A stretch of DNA of 15,363 nucleotides. It comes from DAOVQB01 sp023128935. Lineage in GTDB: Bacteria > Eisenbacteria > RBG-16-71-46 > CAIMUX01 > WJJG01. This document shows, one piece after another, positions 1 to 7,254 of this stretch. The stretch's first letter is position 1. Each line of letters begins with the position of its first letter. The stretch is taken from assembly GCA_030628905.1 (NCBI GenBank), contig DAOVQB010000100.1:1-15363 (forward strand), in the 5' to 3' direction. Under the pieces are notes generated by a model. The model was given only the letters and a program-made list of their open reading frames with translations, ran no database searches and was not told where the DNA came from. The translations under genes and the position numbers were made by a program.

Positions 1-2
1 AC

Positions 3-179
3 CGCTGCCAGGCCCCTGGATGCAGGAATACGCGCTTCATGGAGGTTCATCACATCATTCCGCGCGAGCTCGGTGGCACGAACGACCCAGAAAACCTCAT
101 AGCGCTCTGCAGTGCATGCCATAAGCTCTGGCATGACAAGAAGTTAGACGGGCGGCTGCTCAAGCGTGTTCTTGAATGA
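3..179 (+). CDS. HNH endonuclease, C-terminal part (5' truncated by window edge)
   Basis: The first 58 readable codons encode the end of an HNH nuclease; the start lies outside the window. Seen: a zinc-type Cys pair (visible residues 2 and 7, CX4C), the catalytic HH pair at 16-17 in VHHIIPRELGG, the NPENL-like stretch DPENLIALC with Asn31, then CSACH (Cys36, Cys39, His40) and LWH. This is the order of the McrA/PF01844-type beta-beta-alpha-metal fold: two Cys, HH, N, CxxC, H. Family knowledge says such proteins cut DNA, often as part of restriction, homing or phage functions; which applies here cannot be told from the tail. It is on the plus strand, opposite to most neighbours, and its stop codon TGA sits at the start of a 10-bp tandem repeat. 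Confidence 0.9.
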   Translation, partial: RCQAPGCRNTRFMEVHHIIPRELGGTNDPENLIALCSACHKLWHDKKLDGRLLKRVLE

Positions 180-237
180 TCGTGAGTGATCGCCAGTGAG
201 CTCGAGTCATCTCGAATGATCGCGAGTGATCGGGGGC
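178..237. repeat. 10-bp degenerate tandem repeat at the HNH gene stop
   Basis: Five full units plus a partial sixth of a 10-bp motif with consensus GATCGCGAGT run from the HNH stop codon onward (unit starts 178, 188, 198, 208, 218, 228). The third and fourth units are the most diverged. The preceding 10 bases, inside the last codons of the HNH gene, match the consensus at about 6 of 10 positions. The rest of this gene-free stretch (238-382) holds only short G-rich runs and GCCTGCCTGCCT-like microrepeats on the minus strand. I see no convincing terminator for the outer-membrane protein gene ending at 383. Confidence 0.75.
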
Positions 238-382
238 AAGGCCTGGGCTCGCTCTCGACTATGGTATCCCGTCTTCCCGCCTTCCTTCCCTAGAGGCGGT
301 TCTGGGGGAGGCAGGCAGGCCGGGACGGGCTCGTTCAGGCAGTGTTTTCAGCCACACGAAATCCTTCTATGGGGGAGGATAT

Positions 383-1630
383 CTAGTACTCGCGTAAGGT
401 CGAAGCGAAGGCACAGCCGAATCCAAAGCGGATGTACTCCTCCTCCAGGCCATTCTCATCCAGCGAACCGCGGCGACCCCAAGCGAAAAGCAGATCAATC
501 CGGCCTCGATCCTCGCGAACCCCAATGCCCACGCCGCCGGTCAGGCGCCATTCATGAATGGCATCGCCATCACCAGTCTGAATATACCAAGGGAGCCAAG
601 CGAACCCCAATCGGAAGGCGAGTCGATCCCAGTCTTTGCTGCGCGGTCCGAGCCGTGGTGTCCGCTCGAGACCAATCCCCCAACGCAGTGTATTGCGGAA
701 TGCATGCACACCCGCCTGGGGCAGGGCACCATCCTGCAGACGGACCTCATCCCAAGATCGCCAGAAGACGTCGCCACTCAACCGCACACGCTTGGCGAGA
801 AAGATGGAAGCCCCTCCCCCCGCACCATGGGAGGGATCCAGCTCGGTCTCGCGCGTCCACTCGCTACCTCCTGCGCTACGATACTCCTCCTCGATCTTCA
901 TTGAAGTGCCGACCGAGAATGCTCCTCCCAGAGCCATCCGCTCCCAAGGACTCCACTGGAAGCCACCCCCATAGATCAAGCTGGGACGGAAGCGCAGGAG
1001 ACGCCTGTCTGTTGTGGACGTCCAGCCGCTCTCACTGAAGTTCTGTTCGCTCTCATCCAATATCGAGCCAGCCTGCAGGCCGATACTGAAAGCCACAGCC
1101 CAGTTGGCTCCTCCCCGCACGGACAGATCGGCTGCGTAGCGCAGCATTCCCCTGGATCCTTCCTCCCGGTGAATGTTGCTTTCCGAGCTGTCTCCGCCGG
1201 TCTCGATGCGCTCTTCGATGATGTAGGCCCCGTTTGCGCACGGGCGGACGGACATGCGCATTCCCAGGCGGGATGAGAGCGGCATATAGGCCCCGATCCC
1301 GGAGATCATTCCCGATGATACCCGCGCTGCCCCGTTGCCATCGTCCGTCCAGTTTACCGAGCCATGCAGGCCAACATATCCGAGTGCTTTCCGGGAAAAG
1401 GCCGTGGCGGCGGGATTGACGCAGCTGAAGTTACATGGATCAATTGTGCCGATGCCGGTTGATCCGAGCGCTTCACCGCGCATGTCGTAACCCTCGAGCC
1501 ACTCGCCAAGGCCCTCACGCGAGAAGGCACTCTGCGCCTTCGCAGGCGTTGCGAGCAGAAGACACGCAGGCGCTCCAAGTAGAACGCCTACCATTATTGC
1601 GAGTAAGCGGTTCGATCTTGCCGAGATCAT
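383..1630 (-). CDS. Outer-membrane beta-barrel protein, FadL/PorV-like
   Basis: A 415-residue secreted protein. The chosen ATG at 1630 opens a good signal peptide: basic start MISARSNR, hydrophobic LLAIMVGVLLG core, and ATPAKA before QS (cleavage near residue 32). A GAGGG ribosome-binding site lies at 1639-1643 with 8-nt spacing. The reading frame stays open up to 1894, but that extension overlaps the upstream gene and has no signal-peptide character. The mature part starts with a plug-like segment (GEALGSTGIGTIDP, then CVNPAATAF resembling the NPAA motif of FadL/OmpP1 and PorV proteins). It continues as alternating amphipathic, Trp/Tyr/Gly-rich strands such as LRWGIGLERT and WRLTGGVGIGV to the C-terminus. 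Probable role: outer-membrane pore or assembly component; the substrate is unknown. It lies 218 nt downstream of the DNRLRE lipoprotein gene. Oddity: its start region is a 48-bp inverted copy of part of a radical SAM gene. Confidence 0.72.
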   Translation of the reverse strand: MISARSNRLLAIMVGVLLGAPACLLLATPAKAQSAFSREGLGEWLEGYDMRGEALGSTGIGTIDPCNFSCVNPAATAFSRKALGYVGLHGSVNWTDDGNGAARVSSGMISGIGAYMPLSSRLGMRMSVRPCANGAYIIEERIETGGDSSESNIHREEGSRGMLRYAADLSVRGGANWAVAFSIGLQAGSILDESEQNFSESGWTSTTDRRLLRFRPSLIYGGGFQWSPWERMALGGAFSVGTSMKIEEEYRSAGGSEWTRETELDPSHGAGGGASIFLAKRVRLSGDVFWRSWDEVRLQDGALPQAGVHAFRNTLRWGIGLERTPRLGPRSKDWDRLAFRLGFAWLPWYIQTGDGDAIHEWRLTGGVGIGVREDRGRIDLLFAWGRRGSLDENGLEEEYIRFGFGCAFASTLREY

Positions 1631-1659
1631 TGGTGAAGCCCTCAAGCGCGGTCTGCGCG
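1612..1659. repeat. 48-bp perfect inverted repeat, copy A (over OMP start)
   Basis: These 48 bases are identical, without a mismatch, to the reverse complement of 13295-13342. Copy A covers the GAGGG ribosome-binding site (1639-1643), the ATG (1628-1630) and the first six codons of the outer-membrane protein gene. Read on the plus strand it encodes DLAEIIGEALKRGLR, a stretch that fits the radical SAM fold of the maturase, so the maturase copy is almost certainly the source. Similarity stops abruptly on both sides. Within the copy is a small palindrome, GATCT-5 nt-AGATC. The rest of the 1631-1848 intergenic stretch holds nothing else I recognise. Confidence 0.95.
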
Positions 1660-1848
1660 CAAGGCTTGCCGGCACTTGGAACAGAAGGCGCCAACGTGCT
1701 GTGGTCAGAACACCCGCGGGCGCCTTTGAGAGAGATCCTGCCCGCACTGAGAGCAGACTTGTGAGGAATCCCAATAGCCACTCGGGCCCGCGCAAGGCTG
1801 CCCTGCGCGTCGGCCGTCCCTTCACTCCACTCGGTGCTTCCACGCGAA

Positions 1849-3264
1849 TCACTCCTCCTCCGGCCAAGGGCCGAGCCGCCCCGTCCCCGGGCATGTATAG
1901 ACAATGCGCACTCTAGGTCGACCATCCGCGGCGCAGCGACCCTTGACGAGTAGCGTTCGGAAAAAATCCGGTTCCAAGGCGCACCGCAGCACCAGGCTCA
2001 CATCCGATCCCTCCAGCATCTTCTGCACGGGATCCAGGATGTCGAGCTCCACTGTAGTGCTGTCACCAGTCAGGACAGCAGAAGAGATCGACTCCACATC
2101 GATCTCTATGGTCTCGGGCAGATCGCCCTCAGACCAGACTGCGTCCGATTCATGCACGCGGACGGTGAGTTCCTTGTCGGGATCCAGAATCCAATCAGCA
2201 TCAGGCTCCACAGTGAGCTGCAGCACGGCTTGATGAACAGCAATGCCGGGAGGAAAGACTTGGGGGTCCGAGAGATCGAGCGCCAGGATGATGCGCCGTG
2301 CATAGCCCGCGCTCAGGATGAGATCCTCGTCATCGCCTAGACACAAGGACGCACCTAGGTCTTCATCCTCAGCAAAGACAGCATAGCCATCCTCTGTGGC
2401 CTCCAGTGTGATTATCGTGTCACCGTCAGCGGCCGCAATCTCGACAACCAGTGCAGGAGTGCTGATCTCGGTCGTCTGGTCCCGCGGATCTCCCTCACTA
2501 CTCACAAAACGCAAGAAACCCTCACCGGGGTCGGTGCGAGCGGGAACGATGACGAGACCGTTGTTCGCAGACTCATCCCCCCGCCACTGATCGACCAATG
2601 CTGGCAGCTCTGCCAGAATGAAGTCATTGGCTGAGAGCACCGCATCGGTCGACTCGGGGAAATCGGGGAAGCCGGGCATGTTCGTGACATCGATCGATCC
2701 ACTCCTGCCCACCTGGGTTCCATAAGAGGCAGGAGCGGCTATTCCCAAGCTGTCCTCACACCAGGAATCCGTGACCGCAAACAGCTCCAGATTGAATAGA
2801 TCCGGTCCCTCGGAGGGCGTTCGCTCGTAATCGCGCAGAACGAACTCGAGGTGGGCTGACAGGATCTCGCCCTCGGGCAGATCGCTCACATCCCACTTTA
2901 GATAGGCCTGAGCCGTGATCGCTCCGAGCGCCAGGTTGGATTGTTCAAGGTGGCCAACCAGGAAGTAGGAGGAGATACCAGTCCACACGGGCTCATGATA
3001 GCTCGCGCTTGCCACGACCAGCGTGTCCGCGTCCACCGTGATCGGTGACGCATCGAGCCCTCCGCGCACGGCCTCTTCCCACTCCAAAGGCCGCTGCGTC
3101 TCCGAGCAAGAGGACACCCAAGCGGCCATCAGCAGCCAGAGCCCGATCTTCACGAGGGAGCGGATCCTCCGCGGCATCATGAAGGATTGGGCCCTCCGAG
3201 GTATCACGAAGGAGCGAGCCCTCCGAGGTATCACCGTGGTTACCGCGATCGGGCGATCGTTCAT
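1849..3264 (-). CDS. Lipoprotein with two DNRLRE-like domains
   Basis: A 471-residue predicted lipoprotein. The ATG at 3264 has a GAGGAG ribosome-binding site seven bases upstream. The lipobox VSSC places the lipidated Cys at residue 53 after a WLLMAAW hydrophobic stretch. The N-terminal region before the hydrophobic core is unusually long (about 38 residues) and made of a threefold 9-residue repeat (VIPRRARSF, VIPRRAQSF, MMPRRIRSL). A second start at Met30 (3177) would give an ordinary 24-residue signal. The mature part shows the DNRLRE/CBM96-like pattern twice. Domain 1 (about 75-270) has AYLKWDVSDLPEGEILSAHL, SW, VDQWR..NNGLVI, a LRFVSSEGD-like strand and PALVVEI. Domain 2 (about 275-465) has ALDLSD..AVLQLTV, HESDAVW and PRVRIVY. 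Such modules usually sit in surface or polysaccharide-associated proteins; the ligand here is unknown. The gene is followed by the outer-membrane barrel gene, which suggests a surface pair. Confidence 0.75.
   Translation of the reverse strand: MNDRPIAVTTVIPRRARSFVIPRRAQSFMMPRRIRSLVKIGLWLLMAAWVSSCSETQRPLEWEEAVRGGLDASPITVDADTLVVASASYHEPVWTGISSYFLVGHLEQSNLALGAITAQAYLKWDVSDLPEGEILSAHLEFVLRDYERTPSEGPDLFNLELFAVTDSWCEDSLGIAAPASYGTQVGRSGSIDVTNMPGFPDFPESTDAVLSANDFILAELPALVDQWRGDESANNGLVIVPARTDPGEGFLRFVSSEGDPRDQTTEISTPALVVEIAAADGDTIITLEATEDGYAVFAEDEDLGASLCLGDDEDLILSAGYARRIILALDLSDPQVFPPGIAVHQAVLQLTVEPDADWILDPDKELTVRVHESDAVWSEGDLPETIEIDVESISSAVLTGDSTTVELDILDPVQKMLEGSDVSLVLRCALEPDFFRTLLVKGRCAADGRPRVRIVYTCPGTGRLGPWPEEE
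3154..3234. repeat. Three tandem 27-bp units inside the lipoprotein 5' end
   Basis: Units at 3154-3180, 3181-3207 and 3208-3234. The second and third differ at only three bases; the first is more diverged. Each unit carries a CCTCCGAGG-type palindrome (CCTCCGCGG in the first), which on the coding strand reads as a Shine-Dalgarno-like GGAGG core. The length is a multiple of three, so each unit adds nine in-frame residues (VIPRRARSF type) to the region before the lipoprotein signal sequence. Confidence 0.85.
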
Positions 3265-3429
3265 GACTTGGCTCCTCTGATTCCCCTGCTCCCTGCGTTG
3301 CCCAGTTCGAGGCCGCAGTCTACCAACTTGCCGGGAACCGGTGCAATCTCGCCATGGGGGCGAAGATTGACGGGCAGGCCAGTCTTTGGCCATAATGGTG
3401 CGGATCTCAAAGGCACTGCCTGGCTGCGC

Positions 3430-3450
3430 CGCTGCATCCTAGACGCAGCG
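3430..3450. other. Small hairpin in the intergenic region before tRNA-Ser
   Basis: CGCTGC (3430-3435) and GCAGCG (3445-3450) form a perfect 6-bp stem around a 9-nt loop. It lies between the divergent lipoprotein start (3264) and the tRNA (3493). There is no T-tract on either side, so it does not qualify as an intrinsic terminator. I see no clear promoter boxes in 3265-3492. Confidence 0.3.
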
Positions 3451-3492
3451 CGGCGTGCTAGGCATCAATTAGGGAGCCGCACGGCCTCCACC

Positions 3493-3575
3493 GGAGGGCT
3501 AGTCTAATTGGTAAGGCAGCGGATTTGAAATCCGCCGCGGGCGACCGCTTGGGGGTTCGAGTCCCCCGCCCTCCG
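3493..3575 (+). tRNA. tRNA-Ser (anticodon UGA)
   Basis: A full class II cloverleaf can be drawn by eye. The acceptor stem GGAGGGC (3493-3499) pairs with GCCCTCC (3568-3574), with discriminator G at 3575 as expected for serine. The D-arm stem is GTCT/AGGC. The anticodon stem GCGGA/TCCGC encloses loop TTTGAAA with anticodon TGA at 3526-3528. The long variable arm has stem GCGG/CCGC around GCGA (3537-3548). The T-arm has five G:C pairs around TTCGAGT (3551-3567). The 3' CCA is not encoded (CAG follows), so it must be added enzymatically. It is a plus-strand gene between minus-strand genes. Confidence 0.95.
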
Positions 3576-3655
3576 CAGAAGATGCGGTTCACGGTGAGCG
3601 ATCAAGGAGCTTCACTCCGGCTAGATGGGCGTCGGCCCCTCGGCCTCGGCACCAC

Positions 3656-5293
3656 CTAAAGGATCTCAAAATCAATCCCCGAGACGTCCTCGTGGTCCCG
3701 AATCGCCACCACCGTGGCAGCACTCCAGTTGGGAGTGCCCGGATACCAGGTCACACTCGCCGGGGGGCAGTCGGGATCGTAGAGGCCGCATACCCAGCAC
3801 CCAATCTTGTAATCGCCATTTGGCAATCCGCGCAGCGTGAAACCCGCCTCTGACGGCACATCCCTTGGGCTGGTCAGCATTGGCGCCCCGAGATGCTCCT
3901 CCGAATCTGCGGTCGTCGCGCAAATCCAGGTGAACTCAGGCTCGTCCCCACAGGACCGGGTGACAGTACCCTGAATAGTCCCGCCGCTCTCCATGTGCAG
4001 TGTGATCGGAACCACCTCTCCTGCTTGCAGAATGGATATGATGGTTGCCTGCTCAGGGCTTTCAGCCCGGTCGTACCACTGTGATAGCCAGCGCGAACTG
4101 AAGAACTCTATCGGAGACAGACGGATGATGTAATCCCCCGGAGTGAGGTTCGGAATCGGAACAAGGTTGGTTTGGCTGAGCAGAAAGCATGCGCTGAACT
4201 GCCAGACAGGTGTGAGATCGTCTGCGTGGACCACTTCGGCCTGCATTCTCCACATATCTAGGATGCCGTCCGCCGGAGCCTCGAGGAGCAGGCCGCTCTC
4301 CACCAAGCGGATGCCAGAGATCTCCTCTCCCAGTTGGAGATCGAACTCCTCGGCTTCCTCAAAACTCTCACCCCCGATCCATCGAGTAAACCAGCACCTG
4401 ATGACCGCCAGAACCCGGGCCCTTGTGGGGACGAGCAGGTCAAAGATGAAGTTCCCAAAGCAGTCGGTTTGCGTCTTTGCTACAATTGTCGAGTCTGCGT
4501 CAACGAGAAAGACCTGCGGATGCTCCAGTCCCATCTCCTGCCAACTGCCTACGATCTCACCAGTCATGCGCGCGCCTGATGTCGCCAGACTCAACTCGTA
4601 TGCGGCCATCTTCCCGGCCACAACCGTGACAGTGTCCGCCTCGTGGGGAGTGCGTGCCGAAGGCAGCCAGATTTCCTCTGAGTTCCGGGCATCCAGATGC
4701 ATGGCATAGATCCCTGGAGGCAGTGCCGGGCAGACAAACTCCGCGATGCCCTGCTCGACAGTGGCCGGCACATTGCGCGCAACCTCTCTCCAACCTCCGG
4801 ATAATGTTGAATCCTCCTGAGCGATCGAGAGATACACCCTCCGGCCCTCTAGACCTTCCGGAAGGCCAAGGCGCACACGTAGACCTCCGAGAAGGAAATC
4901 CACTCTGAGCGGTTCGCTGCCTTCGATAACCTGCAGTGTGTCGGCATCGCGCGACAATGCAACGAGTCCGGTAGACGAATAAAAGCAACGCAGATGGCCC
5001 TCTACCGCTGGCTCGACCAAAAGAACATAGGAGCCACCGGGCAAATCAAGGTGATACCAACCAGTCGAGTCCACATCCGTTGCAATGCTTCCGACCAGTC
5101 CGGCAGTGTCCGAGACAGCCCTGGCCCTCACGGTCCCCTCTATTACACCGTCTCCACCCAGCAAGTAACCCTCGAGAGCCCCGGCGGCGCATTCCGGCCG
5201 AGACGGGCACTTATCCGTGTTGTCGGTACAGGAGAGGAGCAGCAGTATAACCGCGAGAAGTACACCGACCTTCCTCAGACGCCAGACGCCCAA
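3656..5293 (-). CDS. Lipoprotein with carboxypeptidase-regulatory-like Ig repeats (paralogue A)
   Basis: A 545-residue predicted lipoprotein. I chose the TTG at 5293 because a GGAGG site (5299-5303, 5-nt spacing) precedes it. It also gives a compact signal: MGVWRLRKVGVLL, hydrophobic core, LLSC lipobox with Cys22. A longer TTG-started frame up to 5401 would overlap the preceding gene. After the Cys comes a short Cys-rich linker (CPSRPECAAG), then Ig-like/CarboxypepD_reg-type modules. The first is GYLLGGDGVIEGTVRARA..DSTGWYHLDLPGGSYVL; later ones centre on LAEIVGSW-like and GGTIQGTV strands. The C-terminus WYPGTPNWSAATVV..HEDVSGIDF closely matches the C-terminus of the next gene upstream, as do WLSQWYDRA and GSWQEMGL. 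The two are tandem paralogues, 58 nt apart and probably cotranscribed. The function is unrecognised; an envelope structural or binding role is inferred. Confidence 0.75.
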   Translation of the reverse strand: MGVWRLRKVGVLLAVILLLLSCTDNTDKCPSRPECAAGALEGYLLGGDGVIEGTVRARAVSDTAGLVGSIATDVDSTGWYHLDLPGGSYVLLVEPAVEGHLRCFYSSTGLVALSRDADTLQVIEGSEPLRVDFLLGGLRVRLGLPEGLEGRRVYLSIAQEDSTLSGGWREVARNVPATVEQGIAEFVCPALPPGIYAMHLDARNSEEIWLPSARTPHEADTVTVVAGKMAAYELSLATSGARMTGEIVGSWQEMGLEHPQVFLVDADSTIVAKTQTDCFGNFIFDLLVPTRARVLAVIRCWFTRWIGGESFEEAEEFDLQLGEEISGIRLVESGLLLEAPADGILDMWRMQAEVVHADDLTPVWQFSACFLLSQTNLVPIPNLTPGDYIIRLSPIEFFSSRWLSQWYDRAESPEQATIISILQAGEVVPITLHMESGGTIQGTVTRSCGDEPEFTWICATTADSEEHLGAPMLTSPRDVPSEAGFTLRGLPNGDYKIGCWVCGLYDPDCPPASVTWYPGTPNWSAATVVAIRDHEDVSGIDFEIL

Positions 5294-5351
5294 TTCAACC
5301 TCCAACACTGGTCCAGATGCGCTTATGTCCTCACCCCGTGGCTGATCTCCT

Positions 5352-6929
5352 CTACTCCGGAAGGCACCATTCAACTCCGGTGACCTTGGAGTGATCCTCA
5401 ATGGAGATCACTTCCGCCGCTTCCCAATCCCAAGTTCCGGGGTACCACCAATACGGCCCTCCGTACCAGAGGCCCAGCTTGTACGCCGCATCCGGCAGGC
5501 CAACGGCGGAGAAGGCTCCCGTCATCTCCCCGGCCATCACCCGGGCGTACGCGTCCGTGGAGTCCGATGCAGGACAGACTCGAACACACCAATTCCCGTA
5601 TGGGCTTCTGTCACTCATCAGAATCCTGCCATGAATCGCCCCGCCTTCAATCAAACGAACCGTCACCTCGGTGGCTTCACCCCCCGCAAAAACCTCGATC
5701 GGCGTCGCATCCTGCAGGCTATCGGCTTGGTCATACCACTGTGGTAGCCACCTCTGCGTATCTGTCACGCGCTCGACATGTAGGTAGTAGGTCCCTGGAG
5801 CGAGGTTGGGGATCGGTATCGGATTCACCCGATAGGGATTGTAATGCGAGGCCATTATCAGGCTCCCGCCGGCATCGACCAAGGAAATCATTGCCCTGTG
5901 ATCTGTATCACTCCCGGGCCCGGAAAAGGAGCACACTATCCCGCTCTCGATATACGGGTCTATGACAAGCGTGCCACCCGCTTCTGGCTCAAAGGTCGTG
6001 GCTTCTAGGAAGTTGTCGGCTCCTATCCAGCACCCCATACCTTCAATGGAGACCTGGAGCCTCACAGGCATTGGGATATAGAAGTTCAGTGCGAAATGCC
6101 CCTCGTCATCAACAATGGCCCTTGCGATAAACAGCGAATCATCATTGAAAGCACTCACCGTCGGCGGATCGCGCAGCCCCATAAGCTGCCAGCTCCCTAG
6201 CACCTCGCCCACGATCTGCGCAGGCAGACTGAAGCTGGTTGCGTATGACGTTGTCTCCCCGGCTTGGACGAGGAGCGTCTCTGCGCTTTCCAACTCGAAA
6301 GAAGTGGGTAGCCAGATCCGAGAGCTCCTGGAGGGCCAGAGGTAGATCGCATACGCTCCTGACACAACAGCATCCCATCCGAACGCAAGGACCTCATCGG
6401 TGGCTTCCACTAACTGAGAGCATCTCCGCTTGGGGCTGGACACGCCGATCTCTGTCAGTCCGACTTTGAATCTCTTACCATCTGATGCCCCGGGAATATG
6501 GATCGAGACTGCAACTCCCCCACAGGCGAAGTCGGCCCGGAGCTGCGCGCCGTCGAGAGCAAGTGTGTCGGCTTCCGACTTAGACCAAGTAGAACCGCAA
6601 GTCTTGTAGTAGAGAACCGTATGTCCGGTCATATTGGTTCTAGCCCGCAGTAAGTACTTCCCCAGGGGTAACGACAATGTGTACCAACCGGTAGAGTCAG
6701 TCTGTACGGATAGATTAACCGTGGGGTCAGCATGGTAGGTCGATATGGTGGTAACCTCGGCGCTGAGGGCCCCTTCCCCACCAATCACATAGCCGCTGAT
6801 CGTACCGATCGGACAGGATGGACAAGAAGCAGCCTGTTTGTCACTGTCGCAGCCCAATCCGAATGCCGTCAGTGCTACCAAGAGCACACATGCAGCGAGA
6901 ATCTCAAGTGGTTCGGGTCGCACAGTCAT
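5352..6929 (-). CDS. Lipoprotein with carboxypeptidase-regulatory-like Ig repeats (paralogue B)
   Basis: A 525-residue predicted lipoprotein. The ATG at 6929 gives a 26-residue signal ending FGLG before Cys27, a slightly atypical lipobox with Gly at -3. The SD-like GAGGGG is only two bases from this ATG, so the ATG at 6956 is an alternative start. The mature N-terminus is Cys-rich (CPSCPIGTISGYVIGG), followed by a fibronectin/CarboxypepD_reg-like unit with DSTGWYTLSLPLGKYLL. Later segments include VGEVLGSWQLMGL, WLPQWYDQADS, GGAIHGRI and a C-terminal WYPGTWDWEAAEVISIEDHSKVTGV. These landmarks recur in the same order in the downstream paralogue, including at DNA level around the QWYD codons. 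The gene starts head-to-head with the phosphatase remnant on the plus strand. The function is unrecognised. Confidence 0.75.
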   Translation of the reverse strand: MTVRPEPLEILAACVLLVALTAFGLGCDSDKQAASCPSCPIGTISGYVIGGEGALSAEVTTISTYHADPTVNLSVQTDSTGWYTLSLPLGKYLLRARTNMTGHTVLYYKTCGSTWSKSEADTLALDGAQLRADFACGGVAVSIHIPGASDGKRFKVGLTEIGVSSPKRRCSQLVEATDEVLAFGWDAVVSGAYAIYLWPSRSSRIWLPTSFELESAETLLVQAGETTSYATSFSLPAQIVGEVLGSWQLMGLRDPPTVSAFNDDSLFIARAIVDDEGHFALNFYIPMPVRLQVSIEGMGCWIGADNFLEATTFEPEAGGTLVIDPYIESGIVCSFSGPGSDTDHRAMISLVDAGGSLIMASHYNPYRVNPIPIPNLAPGTYYLHVERVTDTQRWLPQWYDQADSLQDATPIEVFAGGEATEVTVRLIEGGAIHGRILMSDRSPYGNWCVRVCPASDSTDAYARVMAGEMTGAFSAVGLPDAAYKLGLWYGGPYWWYPGTWDWEAAEVISIEDHSKVTGVEWCLPE

Positions 6930-6984
6930 ATCCCCTCGCTCCGATCCGCTTGCCATGGCAGTTGCCAACTGGATCCGCGCCATG

Positions 6985-7254
6985 GGGCTGCCAGCCACCG
7001 GATCCGCATACGAAGCGCAAACGGTTCATCTATCCCCAGGGAGTCTGCTATGTGTCTTTTCCGACGCCTTCCCGGAGGCTCAGGTAAGAGAGGAGTTCTA
7101 CGAGGAGGATCGCTTCTTTCAGAGCGTCAAACTCAGACACCAGCAGCCGCTGGAGGAGATTGTAGACGGCGTGCTCGAGGATCTATCGGCCTTTCTCGGC
7201 GATACGCCCCTGGGAGACGATGCCACCCTACTCCTGATAAGGCGCCAGGAGTAA
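6985..7254 (+). pseudogene. Remnant of a SpoIIE/RsbU-type PP2C phosphatase (C-terminal third)
   Basis: The plus strand encodes about 89 residues that follow the C-terminal part of PP2C-like SpoIIE/RsbU serine phosphatases. The pattern is GLP..AYEAQTVHLSPGSLL, a SDA replacing the usual metal-binding SDG, EAQ, EEFYEEDRFF, a helix EEIVDGVLEDL, and the closing GDDATLLLIRR in place of DDiTLlvvR. The N-terminal two thirds of the catalytic domain and any sensor domain are missing. The frame stays open upstream to 6838, but that part is antisense to the start of the lipoprotein gene and shows no family character. In intact relatives the enzyme dephosphorylates anti-sigma antagonists; this piece cannot be active alone. 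I infer truncation by a rearrangement that brought in the lipoprotein genes. Confidence 0.7.

Noticed and set aside
226..1038. Long plus-strand open frame (270 codons)
   Set aside because: It is antisense to the outer-membrane protein gene, is Pro/Arg/His/Ser-rich as expected for a shadow frame in GC-rich DNA, and has no ribosome-binding site or domain pattern.
1631..1894. N-terminal extension of the outer-membrane protein to an ATG at 1894
   Set aside because: It would overlap the lipoprotein gene and bury the signal peptide in an Arg/Pro-rich segment. The ATG at 1630 has a good site and signal.
3493..3575. Selenocysteine tRNA
   Set aside because: The long variable arm fits both, but the anticodon is TGA (serine), not TCA, and the acceptor stem has the normal 7 bp.
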